Assembly (NCBI GenBank): GCA_003136315.1
Contig: PLDW01000323.1
Span: 1-64,000 of the forward strand
Origin: Gemmataceae bacterium
GTDB lineage: Bacteria > Planctomycetota > Planctomycetia > Gemmatales > Gemmataceae
Reading direction: 5' to 3'
Length of the DNA: 64,000 bases
The position numbers and the translations under genes were made by a program. How positions within the stretch are numbered: the stretch's first letter is position 1; every line of letters begins with the position of its first letter. The notes below the pieces were generated by a model that searched no databases, had not been told where the DNA came from, and saw nothing but the letters and a program-made list of their open reading frames with translations. Shown here one piece after another: positions 28,049 through 36,080 of the stretch.

Positions 28049-28212
28049 CCGAAATTCTGACACTTCGCGGAACTGCTAGACTTCTCCGTGCTTTTCTCGA
28101 CACCACGACTCACAGATCGGCACGAAAAGGGGTGGGCGATTTCATGGCGGTTGCCATGTGCTTCAATGTCGTTGCGGGAAGCAATTCGCCCTCGACTTGT
28201 CAGGAGTACCTG

Positions 28213-28425
28213 ATGCACCCCGAGCCGATCTCCGTCTCAGTTCCGACACTCACCCGACCGCCCGGTTCGCCGTGGCCGGTCACAGAAGCAGCAAAGTTCT
28301 TATCGGTGTCCAAGCGACATCTGTTCCGGCAGATCGACGCCAACCGGGTCAAGACCATTCTGATCGGTAGGCGACGATTGATTCCGGATGCCGAGGTCCA
28401 GCGCATCGCGTCCGAAGGCTGCTAA
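28213..28425 (+). CDS. Excisionase-like MerR/HTH_17 DNA-binding protein
   Basis: A 70-residue protein: WPVTEAAKFLSVSKRHLFRQIDANRVKTILIGRRRLIPDAEVQRI is the classic small winged-helix helix-turn-helix of Xis and related element regulators. The ATG at 28213 has AGGAG seven bases upstream and is preferred over a start at 28132. Such proteins bend DNA at attachment sites or regulate integrase; this one opens the replication/integration module that ends with the integrase at 32229. Confidence 0.75.
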   Translation: MHPEPISVSVPTLTRPPGSPWPVTEAAKFLSVSKRHLFRQIDANRVKTILIGRRRLIPDAEVQRIASEGC

Positions 28426-28433
28426 CTCCTGCG

Positions 28434-28452
28434 ACCGGGGACGCTCCCCGGT
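28434..28452 (+). terminator. Compact GC hairpin after the excisionase-like gene
   Basis: ACCGGGG-ACGCT-CCCCGGT, a perfect 7-bp stem with a 5-base loop, eight bases after the stop. No T-run follows, so it may only partly block transcription. Confidence 0.45.
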
Positions 28453-28554
28453 TGCCAGCTAACCCGAGCCGTGGGCCGGTCGGCTCGCGGTCCATCCAAT
28501 CGAGATTCATTCACTCATTTGGCCGGGCACCCCCGGCTCTGGAGACCCATTGCC

Positions 28555-29202
28555 ATGTCGAATCCTCCGACACCGGGCCAGCCCACGAATGACCCGACCG
28601 ACTTTCCGTTCGGGACGAACGTCCCCCCGCCTACTGACCCCAAGCCTGACCCATTCGACCCGGCATCCCTCCGGTTGTCGGGCGAGTTCACCGCCGCGCA
28701 GGGAGTGAAAAAAGCGATGCTGACTGTCCCGATCCGCAAGCCGGAGAAAAGTTGGTGGGTTCGCACACACCCGGCCGAGGAGTACCGACTTCAGACGGCG
28801 GTGATCGAGCTAAAGGAAGACCGGGAAACCTATCTGGTCCAGCAATCCCTCTGGGCCGATCTTTCGACAGAGTCAACATTCAGTCCGCGCATGCTCGTCA
28901 CAGCCATCAACCGCCAGGGGGTGGTGTTTCTCTGGCCGATTCGCTTACCGGGTCCGGATAGGAAGTTGGATGACTGGAGCCAGTCCGCTCTGGAGGCGGC
29001 CAACCTGGCCAGGGAGGGGTGGGTTCGGGTGGCCGCGAATATGTCCCTCGGGGCCTATGACGTGTTCCAGGCAACGGGCAACATCCCGGACCCTGACTGG
29101 CCGGACGCTCCGTTTAAAGACCTGCTTCGGATTGGCTTCCGGGGGAAGCTGATCGACTCGATGGATCACCCGGTTCTCCGCCGACTCCGCGGGGAGGTGT
29201 AA
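28555..29202 (+). CDS. Unknown mobile-element protein upstream of the polymerase
   Basis: A 215-residue protein. The first 40 residues are Pro/Asp-rich and disordered (PPTPGQPTNDPTDFPFG). The rest is a compact alpha/beta region with KPEKSWWVRTHPAEEYRLQTAVIELKEDRETYLVQQSLW and VFLWPIRLPGP. I do not recognise a characterised family. The gene ends three bases before the polymerase start, so the two are cotranscribed. A helper of replication is the simplest guess. The start has GGAGA ten bases upstream. Confidence 0.65.
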   Translation: MSNPPTPGQPTNDPTDFPFGTNVPPPTDPKPDPFDPASLRLSGEFTAAQGVKKAMLTVPIRKPEKSWWVRTHPAEEYRLQTAVIELKEDRETYLVQQSLWADLSTESTFSPRMLVTAINRQGVVFLWPIRLPGPDRKLDDWSQSALEAANLAREGWVRVAANMSLGAYDVFQATGNIPDPDWPDAPFKDLLRIGFRGKLIDSMDHPVLRRLRGEV

Positions 29203-29205
29203 CCG

Positions 29206-31512
29206 GTGAAATCTCTCCGGCACTTCCGGGAAGTGTGGGCGGTGGACTTTGAGTTCACCGCCCACCCGGGTCACCACCCGGCCCCCATCTGCGTTGTTGC
29301 TCGGGAGTTGGTCACCGGCCAACTCATTCGGCGGTGGCTCGAGGGAGCCGACCCGGGCAGCCCGCCCTACGGGACAGGACCGGACACACTCATGGTCGCC
29401 TACTATGCGAGTGCGGAATGGGGGTGTCACCAGGCCCTTGGATGGCCATTACCGGTACGGGTTCTCGATCTCTTCGCAGAGTTTGCGTGTCTGACAGTCG
29501 GGGCAGTCCCAGCGGCTGGCCGGAGCCTTCTGGGGGCCATGATTTACCACGGGCTCCCGGCCCTCGATGCGGCGGAGAAGGAAGGGATGCGAGCCCTGGC
29601 CATGCGAGGCGGCCCATACACCGCTGGCGAGCGGGCTGCGCTTCTCGACTACTGCCAGACAGATGTTGACTCACTGGCCCGCCTGCTCCCGGCCATGCTC
29701 CCACGCATCGACTTCCCCCGAGCCCTACTCCGTGGCCGATACATGGTCGCCGCAGCCAGAATGGAGTGGCAGGGGGTGCCAATCGACCGTGAGGTTCTCG
29801 ACCTGTTGCGGGTGAACTGGGACCGAGTGAAGCATCAGATCGTTGCGGCGGTGGATGCCAAATACGGGGTGTTTGAGCCGGTCGGGCGAGTGATCGATCC
29901 GAACACCCGACTTGGAGCAGCCCTGACCGAAGCTGCGCGGGATGCGGGGGTGAGTGTCCATACCCTGGCCGAGGCGGTGGACATGCTCTGGCAGGAGGAA
30001 CATGAACGGCACACAGAAACGGCGGAAGGTCTCCGTGAAGCCCGGCGGGCAACCGGTCTGACCCCGTCCCGAATCCGTCGGCTGGAGGGCGAGGGCCGGG
30101 ATCATCTGGACGTGCCGGGGTTGGACGTGACCGCCCGGGAGTTGGCCGGGATGTATCCAGAACTGGGAATCGGCCGCGGGTACGATCCGGACGCCCCCGA
30201 CACCGACGACCACGCCGCGCGGCTGTTCAACAGGCTCCGGGCTCCAGACCCTCGTCCCAGGCCGAAGCATGATCCGGGGTTGATCCGCCAGGCTGTTGAT
30301 CTGGTCGCCGGAGACGGACCCGAGGCCGGAAGGTATGTCGGGCCGATGCGATTCTCAGCAGCGAAATGGGGCGAGTACCTGACTCGTGAGGGTATCCCCT
30401 GGCCTCGGCTGGACAGCGGAGCCCTGGCCCTGGACGACGACACGTTCAAGGAGATGGCAAAATTATACCCGGAACAGGTGGGGCCGGTGCGGGAGGTGCG
30501 ATACGCGCTGTCCCAGATGCGACTAAATGAACTCGCGGTTGGGCCAGATGATCGAAACCGATTGATCCTGTCCGCATTCAGTTCAAAAACCGGTCGGAAT
30601 CAGCCTTCGAACTCGCGGTTTATCTTCGGGCCGAGTTGCTGGCTGCGATCTCTTATCAGGCCCGGCCCTGGCAAGGCACTGGCCTATTGCGATTGGTCGG
30701 CCCAGGAACTGGGGATCGCAGCGGCGCTGTCCGGAGACAAGCGGATGCAGGAGGCGTATCAGTCGGGCGATCCCTACCTCTGGTTTGGGAAAGCCGCAAG
30801 GCTGATCCCGAACGATGCCACAAAGGCCACCCACGGGGCCGACCGTGACCGGCTCAAGGTGGTAATGCTGGGTGTGCTCTACGGGCTTTCAGCGAATGGG
30901 ATGGCCCGGAAACTCGGACTCACCCCAGCCCACGGACGGGAATTCATGCTCCTCCACAAAGAAACCTTCCGGGTGTTCTGGCGGTGGTCGGACATGATCC
31001 AGGATGAGGCCGTGCTAACTGGCCGACTGCGAACGGTCTTTGGGTGGACGGTCCAGGTTGGGCCGGACACCACACCGACCAGTTTGCGGAACTTCCCGAT
31101 GCAGGCGAATGGGGCCGAGATAATGCGTCTGGCGGCCTGCCTGGCGACTGAGCGGGGTATCGGGGTGTGCTGCCCGGTCCATGACGCTTTTCTAATCGAG
31201 GCAGACACCGACGCCATTGCCGACAAGACGGCCCGGATGCAACAGGCGATGAAGGAGGCGTCGGAACTCGTCCTGCCCGGGTTCCCGCTCCGAACGGATG
31301 CCAAGATCGTTCGTTACCCGGATCGATACGTCGATGCCCGTGGGCGGGCGATGTGGGACATGGTTGACACGATCCTGAACGCCCTCGACCCGCCGAGCGG
31401 ACCCGTAACGAATCGTTACACCCACCTGGAACACTTCGTTACGGGTAGGTGTAACGATCCGTTACACCCGGTCCCTTATTCTTCTTCTTATTCCCCCTCT
31501 ATCCCTCTATGA
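29206..31512 (+). CDS. Family A DNA polymerase with 3'-5' exonuclease (phage type)
   Basis: A 768-residue polymerase; the GTG at 29206 has GGGAGG upstream. The N-terminal exonuclease begins with VDFEF (the DxE metal site) and ends with YCQTDVDSL. The polymerase has motif A in AYCDWSAQELGIAA, motif B in DRLKVVMLGVLYGLSANGMA and motif C in CCPVHDAFLIEA. Motif C reads HDA where bacterial Pol I has HDE, as in some phage and plasmid polymerases. No 5' nuclease domain is present. A repeat-like insertion of ~110 residues (about 235-345, containing ETAEGLREARRATGLTPSRI) separates the two domains. It probably copies the element after excision, perhaps with the clamp-like protein at 8921. The 3' end carries palindromic half-sites. 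Confidence 0.93.
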   Translation: MKSLRHFREVWAVDFEFTAHPGHHPAPICVVARELVTGQLIRRWLEGADPGSPPYGTGPDTLMVAYYASAEWGCHQALGWPLPVRVLDLFAEFACLTVGAVPAAGRSLLGAMIYHGLPALDAAEKEGMRALAMRGGPYTAGERAALLDYCQTDVDSLARLLPAMLPRIDFPRALLRGRYMVAAARMEWQGVPIDREVLDLLRVNWDRVKHQIVAAVDAKYGVFEPVGRVIDPNTRLGAALTEAARDAGVSVHTLAEAVDMLWQEEHERHTETAEGLREARRATGLTPSRIRRLEGEGRDHLDVPGLDVTARELAGMYPELGIGRGYDPDAPDTDDHAARLFNRLRAPDPRPRPKHDPGLIRQAVDLVAGDGPEAGRYVGPMRFSAAKWGEYLTREGIPWPRLDSGALALDDDTFKEMAKLYPEQVGPVREVRYALSQMRLNELAVGPDDRNRLILSAFSSKTGRNQPSNSRFIFGPSCWLRSLIRPGPGKALAYCDWSAQELGIAAALSGDKRMQEAYQSGDPYLWFGKAARLIPNDATKATHGADRDRLKVVMLGVLYGLSANGMARKLGLTPAHGREFMLLHKETFRVFWRWSDMIQDEAVLTGRLRTVFGWTVQVGPDTTPTSLRNFPMQANGAEIMRLAACLATERGIGVCCPVHDAFLIEADTDAIADKTARMQQAMKEASELVLPGFPLRTDAKIVRYPDRYVDARGRAMWDMVDTILNALDPPSGPVTNRYTHLEHFVTGRCNDPLHPVPYSSSYSPSIPL
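31405..31465. promoter_or_regulatory. Cluster of GTAACG/CGTTAC half-sites
   Basis: Two palindromes, GTAACGAATCGTTAC (31405-31419) and GTAACGATCCGTTAC (31451-31465), lie 46 bases apart inside the polymerase 3' end. A further CGTTAC at 31437-31442 also pairs with the GTAACG at 31451. Five half-sites in 61 bases are unlikely by chance and look like a repressor operator or an iteron-type replication or partition site. The nearby Xre repressor is the obvious candidate binder. Confidence 0.65.
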
Positions 31513-31934
31513 CCCCCGACCCGTTCGACCCAGAGGCCGTCGGGCGGACCATGACTGCGGCGGACCTGAACGCCCTGACTCGACCCCGTCTCCCCCGTCC
31601 GGGAAACGGGGAACAGTACATCGGCGGACCAATCCCGATCGGGTGGGTGATGCGAGCTGCGGTCCTCCCCGGGAAGGCGTTCCACCTCGGCATTGCGCTC
31701 TGGTTCGAGGCGGGCCGCAGCCCAAGCAAAGACCCGGTGGTGACTCTCTCAGCCGGGTTGATTGCTCGATTTGGGTTATCAGCCCGCCCGACCCGTACCC
31801 GAGCGCTGGAAGCCCTCGAAGCGGCAGGACTGGTGTCGGTCGAGAAGTGGACCGGTCGCCCGCCCGTAGTTACGATCCTCCCCGCCGATCCGCCGGAAGC
31901 GAGGAAGTCGAAGGACCGAACGCGCAAAACATAA
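31509..31934 (+). CDS. Winged-helix-like protein downstream of the polymerase
   Basis: A 141-residue protein whose ATG overlaps the polymerase stop (ATGA, 31509-31512). The core reads GWVMRAAVLPGKAFHLGIALWFEAG, then VTLSAGLIARFGLSARPTRTRALEALEAAGLVSVEKWTGRPPVVTIL, a winged helix with recognition helix SARPTRTRALEALE and a wing. Similar proteins are common beside replication or integration genes of mobile elements and are taken to be regulators or replication initiators. The palindrome cluster just upstream could be its binding site instead of the Xre protein's. Confidence 0.65.
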   Translation: MTPDPFDPEAVGRTMTAADLNALTRPRLPRPGNGEQYIGGPIPIGWVMRAAVLPGKAFHLGIALWFEAGRSPSKDPVVTLSAGLIARFGLSARPTRTRALEALEAAGLVSVEKWTGRPPVVTILPADPPEARKSKDRTRKT

Positions 31935-31983
31935 CACCCTCAGCAAGCTGGGTGGAAGTCGAAGACAACTGACACAACCACGA

Positions 31984-32012
31984 TTGACAAGTCGACTGCC
32001 AGCCGTGATAAT
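31984..32012 (+). promoter_or_regulatory. Strong promoter for the Xre repressor, probably giving a leaderless mRNA
   Basis: TTGACA (31984-31989), a 17-base spacer, then GATAAT (32007-32012). The predicted start, about 7 bases later, falls at or next to the ATG of the repressor gene at 32020, and no ribosome site is present before that ATG. This mirrors the leaderless cI transcript of phage lambda. Confidence 0.75.
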
Positions 32013-32019
32013 TCACACG

Positions 32020-32232
32020 ATGGCGACTGACTCCCCGATCACCGACGTGTTGCGGCAAGCCATCCTCGACAGTGGGCTGCCGCTCTTGCGAATTGCCGAC
32101 GAGACGGGGGTTGAACGGGCGAGTATCTCCCGGTTTGTCCGGGGGAAAAACTCCCTCCGGCTCGACATGGCGGACAAACTGGCCGTCTACTTCAAGCTGA
32201 CCTTGACCCCGATCAAGAAGCAGAAAGGATGA
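32020..32232 (+). CDS. Xre-family helix-turn-helix repressor
   Basis: A 70-residue Cro/CI-type protein: DVLRQAILDSGLPLLRIADETGVERASISRFVRGKNSLRLDMADKLAVYF, the standard five-helix HTH_3 fold with recognition helix ERASISRFVRG. The ATG at 32020 is chosen because the promoter at 31984-32012 would otherwise lie inside the gene. Its stop overlaps the integrase start (ATGA at 32229-32232), so repressor and integrase are made from one transcript, linking lysogeny-like control to integration. The likely targets are its own promoter and the palindromes at 31405-31465. Confidence 0.85.
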   Translation: MATDSPITDVLRQAILDSGLPLLRIADETGVERASISRFVRGKNSLRLDMADKLAVYFKLTLTPIKKQKG

Positions 32233-34193
32233 AGATCATGGGAACGGTGTTCAAGAAGCAGACGACGCGGCAGGTTCCAACCGGTGCGGAGATCATCGAG
32301 AAGGGCGGGGAGCGGGTCGCCCGCTGGCGGGTGCGGGGCAAACTCCGGACGGCTCCACTGACGACCGGGGAGGGTGGCATTGATCGAATCGTGACCGAGT
32401 CCTCGACCTATTACGCCAAGTACCGAGACGCCGAGGGAGTGGTCCAAGTGGTTCCCACCGGATGCCGAGACCGGCAAGCCGCTGAGCAAATGCTGAAGAA
32501 GTGGGAACGCGAAATAGAACAGATCAAGGCCGGTACACTCGACCGGAAGGCCCTCGACGTAGCCCGTCTGGCAGGTGCTCCGCTCGAAGATCATCTCTCA
32601 GCTTATGAGCGGTCGTTGGTCGCGGCGGAGGTGTCGGACGTTTACCGGGCGAATGTCCTCCGGGCAGTTCGGAAAGTGTCCGCTGAGAGTGGAATTACCA
32701 CTGCGGGCGATCTTTCCCGGGAACTGGTCGAGAACTGGCTTGCAGCCCGGATCGGTGAGGGGATGAGCGCCAGGAGCCGGAACTACTACCGGGAATCGCT
32801 GGTCGCGTTTGCCAATTGGTGCGTCCAGACGAGTCGCCTGAAAGGGCACGACCTCGACCGCGTGCCGAAGGCCGACCAGAAATCCGACCCCCGACGCCAG
32901 AGACGATCCTTGGTTGAGGACGAACTCACTCGATTGCTCGCCATTGCAGTAATCCGCCCCCTGACTGACGCCCGGACAATCCGCCGTGGCACGCGGAAGG
33001 GCGAAGCTACAGCCGACCTCAAACCCGCGATGGTCGCCCGCTTGCAGTTGCTGGGCCGGGAGCGGGGGCTGATTTACAAGACGCTCGTCCTGACTGGGCT
33101 ACGGCGGAACGAACTCAAGACGCTGACCGTCGTTCAACTCGACCTGACCCCCGGAGCTGCGTTCCTCCAGTTGGATGCCGCCGATGAGAAAAGCCGGGAG
33201 GGAAACGCAGTGGCGATCCGGGACGACCTCGCCGAAGACCTCCGAAGCTGGCTCGACGACAAACTCGCCGCACTCCAGGCAAAGGCCCGGGAGGCGGGCG
33301 AACCGATCCCGCTGCGACTTCCCCCCGATACCCTGGTGTTCAGAGTCCCCGCTGCGTTGCGGTTGATCCTCGATCGGGATTTAAAGGCAGCCGGGATTCC
33401 GAAACGGGACGATCGGGGGCGTACAATCGATGTCCACGCAATGAGGACGACATTCGGAACTCTCCTGAGCAAAACCGGAACATCCCCGAGGACAGCCCAG
33501 GCCGCTATGCGACACTCCGACATTAAACTCACAATGGGGGTGTACACTGATCCGCGGTTGCTCGATGTCCGGGGAGCGGTGGAAAAATTACCGGCTCTCC
33601 CCCTGCCGGACGGGTTAACCTCGTCCGCCGCGGGAGCGATCCGGCGGACGGGGACGGATGACCTCCCAAATTTGGTTGCACCACCGGTTGCACCAACTCC
33701 AGGCTCACGGGGTCATTTCAGGGCACTTCCTGGCACAGAGGGAAGATCGAACGAGTCGGAGAGTGGAGGGGAGGAGGTTGACGGAAGTGCTTGCTCTGTC
33801 AACGATAAACCCCCGGTGACATCTGGAGTCACCGGGGGTCATTCAGTCGGGCTGACAGGATTCGAACCTGCGACCTCTTGGTCCCGAACCAAGCGCTCTA
33901 CCAAGCTGAGCTACAGCCCGTTCCCTACCCCGTCATTTTTGGTTAGCTATTATGCGTATATTAGCGGAACTCACAGAATTGTCAACGCGGGTGTCCCTCT
34001 CGGGAGCCGATTGCGCCTCTCGGAAGCATTGGAAATGCAGGGGCAAATAGATGCGGCCAAAAATCTTACCCCAACTCTGCAAGGGTTTGTGTGCAGTTTT
34101 GGTCTCTTATCAGCCCAGAACTCGGATTTTTACCCCATGCTCCCAAGATTGAGGATAATCGTTGCGACTCGTTGTAAGCCCTGGTCCTGCTGA
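32229..34193 (+). CDS. int: Phage-type tyrosine integrase, reading frame runs through the tRNA
   Basis: The ATG overlaps the repressor stop. Residues about 110-200 form the SAM-like core-binding domain (DHLSAYERSLVAAEV ... RNYYRESLVAFANW). The catalytic domain has TGLRRNELKTL (first Arg), HAMRTTFGTLLSKTG (HxxR), MRHSDIKLTMGVYTD (His and the Tyr nucleophile). After about residue 455 the protein becomes low-complexity. From about 537 it reads GLTGFEPATSWSRTKRSTK, which is the antisense translation of the tRNA-Pro at 33847-33920, then runs 90 codons into chromosomal flank. The native C-terminus in the excised element must differ. The enzyme integrates the element at the tRNA 3' end. Confidence 0.93.
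   Translation: MKIMGTVFKKQTTRQVPTGAEIIEKGGERVARWRVRGKLRTAPLTTGEGGIDRIVTESSTYYAKYRDAEGVVQVVPTGCRDRQAAEQMLKKWEREIEQIKAGTLDRKALDVARLAGAPLEDHLSAYERSLVAAEVSDVYRANVLRAVRKVSAESGITTAGDLSRELVENWLAARIGEGMSARSRNYYRESLVAFANWCVQTSRLKGHDLDRVPKADQKSDPRRQRRSLVEDELTRLLAIAVIRPLTDARTIRRGTRKGEATADLKPAMVARLQLLGRERGLIYKTLVLTGLRRNELKTLTVVQLDLTPGAAFLQLDAADEKSREGNAVAIRDDLAEDLRSWLDDKLAALQAKAREAGEPIPLRLPPDTLVFRVPAALRLILDRDLKAAGIPKRDDRGRTIDVHAMRTTFGTLLSKTGTSPRTAQAAMRHSDIKLTMGVYTDPRLLDVRGAVEKLPALPLPDGLTSSAAGAIRRTGTDDLPNLVAPPVAPTPGSRGHFRALPGTEGRSNESESGGEEVDGSACSVNDKPPVTSGVTGGHSVGLTGFEPATSWSRTKRSTKLSYSPFPTPSFLVSYYAYISGTHRIVNAGVPLGSRLRLSEALEMQGQIDAAKNLTPTLQGFVCSFGLLSAQNSDFYPMLPRLRIIVATRCKPWSC
33809..33839 (-). terminator. 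Terminator of the tRNA-Pro gene
   Basis: ACCCCCGGTGAC (33809-33820) pairs perfectly with GTCACCGGGGGT (33828-33839). On the minus strand the stem is followed by TTTATCGTT. It lies eight bases beyond the tRNA 3' end, so it stops tRNA transcription, and it is inside the integrase reading frame. Confidence 0.7.
33847..33890. other. Inferred attachment site (right end of the mobile element)
   Basis: The integrase gene abuts the 3' part of tRNA-Pro, and everything left of it has mobile-element character. The crossover should lie in the tRNA 3' half (T arm to anticodon). The matching copy of this segment is not present elsewhere in the window, so the other end lies to the left. The exact core is unknown. 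Confidence 0.5.
33847..33920 (-). tRNA. tRNA-Pro (anticodon CGG)
   Basis: A full 74-base cloverleaf on the minus strand: 7-bp acceptor stem CGGGCTG / CAGCCCG with discriminator A, D arm with TAGCTCAGCTTGGTAGAGC, anticodon stem CTTGG / CCAAG around loop TTCGGGA (anticodon CGG, reads CCG), T arm with TTCGAAT. CCA is not encoded. Its 3' end faces the mobile element, the usual integration site for a tyrosine integrase. Confidence 0.97.
33958..33985 (-). promoter_or_regulatory. Promoter of tRNA-Pro
   Basis: On the minus strand, TTGACA (33980-33985), a 16-base spacer and TAATAT (33958-33963) sit about 38 bases before the tRNA 5' end. The hexamers are close to consensus and the sequence around them is AT-rich compared with its surroundings. 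Confidence 0.75.
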
Positions 34194-34495
34194 CGGTTAG
34201 AAACTCATCGTTTGGTCTATGCGGTTATGGCGTAATTACACGCCAATAATGTTCCCTGGGATTTCCAACAGCGCAAGCGGCTCCCCTCTCGGGAGGTTCT
34301 TGCGCGACCAGCCGTAGGCTGGGAATCGTAGATGTTTAGCGGGGTCGGGAAATCGGCTTACCCCACGGTAGCAGGCTTTTTGTGCGGAATATGCAGCCTC
34401 CGGGAGCGTTTTCCACGAATTTTACGCCACGGCTCCCGAACTGCGGGTAACTCTTGCGCGTCTATCTGGTAACCCTTTAGTTCCAGGAGCCCGCC
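34194..34495. other. Intergenic region before the transposase
   Basis: No gene. It holds the hairpin repeat at 34268-34305 (its own entry) and CGTAATTACACG-type palindromic bits near 34230. The left end of the transposase-bearing IS must be here, but I could not match inverted repeats with the right side. Confidence 0.5.
34268..34305. repeat. Hairpin repeat, copy 1
   Basis: GCGCAAG (34271-34277) pairs with CTTGCGC (34299-34305), with an inner CTCCC/GGGAG stem. The left 24 bases (ACAGCGCAAGCGGCTC-CCTCTCG) recur at 36045-36068 with one change, where the right arm is cut off close to the ISAs1 element. It has the look of a dispersed REP-like unit. Confidence 0.6.
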
Positions 34496-35872
34496 ATGCG
34501 TGTCCATGCCACCAAGCCGCTGTTCCCGTGGGATGAACTGGAAGTCTCGCCGACTCTGGATGTCATTCGACAGGCCCTCGAAGCTATCCCCGATGCCCCC
34601 CTGCTGGATGCCCGTCGAGAACGTCTGCACAACGGCTGCGATACCTACCCCGTGTCCGTCCTCTGGGGTGTGCTGCTGTTGTCCATCATCCTCAGACACA
34701 GCACCATCGAAGCTTGCCTGGAAGAACTTCGACGCAACGCGCCTCTACGTTTGCTCATCGGCATCGAGGACGAGACGGGTGTCCCCAACGGCTGGAACCT
34801 CAGCCGCTTCCTCGAAGTCCTCGGCCAGGCTCCCTATCTGGACCTGCTGCGTGGGGTGTTCGATGTGATGGTCCGCCGTCTGGGTATCGCCGTACCCGAT
34901 CTGGGCGTTAACACGGCAGGCGATTCGACCGGTCTGTCGGGTCGCCAAGATCCAAATGCCAAGCGACAAGAGGCAGAGATCGAACAGGGTCTACCGCAAG
35001 CCAGCGGTGGCCGCAAGGAGTACAAGGACGACGACGGAAAAGTGACCAAGGTGGTCGAGTGGTTCGGCTACAAACTGCACCTGCTCGTCGACGCCAAGCA
35101 CGAGGTGTCGATTGCGTATGACGTGAGCGACACCAAAGCCCCTGACAACGAACGGATCGAAGCGTTGGTCGATCAGGCTCAGTCCAACCTGCACAAGCAG
35201 CGGATGCAAACGCTGGCTTACGACAAGGCGGGCGATGACGGCAAGGTGCATGAGTTGCTGCATGATCGGGGGATCAAGCCGCTGATCCAGAATCGGTCGA
35301 TGTGGCGGGATCAGGAGAAGGTGATCGGTGGTCGAATCCCGTTGAACGTGGTGCATAACGAAGCAGGAACGGTGTTCTGTTACGACAAGGTGAGCGAGCC
35401 CCCGATCCGGCGGGAGATGAGTTACTGTGGCCACGAGGCGAGTCGGGGGACACTGAAGTATCGGTGCCCGGCGAAAGTCGAAGGATTCACCTGCAAGAGT
35501 GAGGAGAAATGCAACGGCGAGAAATCCTATGGGATGACGGTGCGTGTACCTCAAGAAATCGACTTGCGGCGTTTCCCGTCGATCCCCAGAGAAACGAAAC
35601 AGTTCGAGCGACTGTACAAGGGGCGAACATCAGTAGAGCGAGTGAACGCGCGGTTGAAGATTTTTTGGGGGATCGATGATGGAAACGTAGTTGGATCGCG
35701 TCGATTTCATGCGCACGTGGGCACAGTTATGGTCGTCCATCTTGCATTTGCAACATTGCTGGCATCAGCCCGGCGCTATGGGGGATCGTTCGGGGAAATG
35801 AAGCTGTCGCCGATCGCGGCCAAGCTGCGAGCGTTGATGGGAGAGGCAGAGACTGCTCGTGAGTCAGCTTGA
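34496..35872 (+). CDS. DDE transposase (IS5/IS1182-like)
   Basis: A 458-residue transposase. The ATG has AGGAG seven bases upstream. The N-terminal helical domain (PVSVLWGVLLLSIILRHSTIEACLEELRRNAPLRLLIGIED) is DUF772-like. The catalytic triad is visible as NTAGDSTGLSG (first Asp), TLAYDKAGDDGKVHELL (second Asp) and GRTSVERVNARLK (Glu). A cysteine cluster (CPAKVEGFTCKSEEKC) lies in the insertion before the Glu. The frame is intact, so the element may still move. Terminal repeats were not found with confidence. Confidence 0.88.
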   Translation: MRVHATKPLFPWDELEVSPTLDVIRQALEAIPDAPLLDARRERLHNGCDTYPVSVLWGVLLLSIILRHSTIEACLEELRRNAPLRLLIGIEDETGVPNGWNLSRFLEVLGQAPYLDLLRGVFDVMVRRLGIAVPDLGVNTAGDSTGLSGRQDPNAKRQEAEIEQGLPQASGGRKEYKDDDGKVTKVVEWFGYKLHLLVDAKHEVSIAYDVSDTKAPDNERIEALVDQAQSNLHKQRMQTLAYDKAGDDGKVHELLHDRGIKPLIQNRSMWRDQEKVIGGRIPLNVVHNEAGTVFCYDKVSEPPIRREMSYCGHEASRGTLKYRCPAKVEGFTCKSEEKCNGEKSYGMTVRVPQEIDLRRFPSIPRETKQFERLYKGRTSVERVNARLKIFWGIDDGNVVGSRRFHAHVGTVMVVHLAFATLLASARRYGGSFGEMKLSPIAAKLRALMGEAETARESA

Positions 35873-36044
35873 CAAGATTCAATATGATAATTTCAGTTAA
35901 GTAAAACGAATATTCATTATGTAAAAACAGTCCGGGGTGATCCGGACGGCGAGACGGTGCGCGCTGAGGGCGTTGCGACGGTGGTTTGGTCACGGGATCC
36001 ACCTGGCCTGCAGCCCTCGACTCGGCCGCCCCGAGAAAAAATCT

Positions 36045-36072
36045 ACAGCGCAAGCGGCTCTCCTCTCGAGGT
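36045..36072. repeat. Hairpin repeat, copy 2 (truncated)
   Basis: Matches the left part of the repeat at 34268-34305 (ACAGCGCAAGCGGCTCTCC...). Similarity stops nine bases before the ISAs1 left end at 36081. Either the IS landed near the repeat or the two were rearranged. Confidence 0.5.
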
Positions 36073-36080
36073 GCCCCGGG

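Noticed and set aside
33847-33920. The peptide GLTGFEPATSWSRTKRSTK as a genuine integrase domain
   Set aside because: It is the antisense translation of tRNA-Pro; recorded as an integration artefact.
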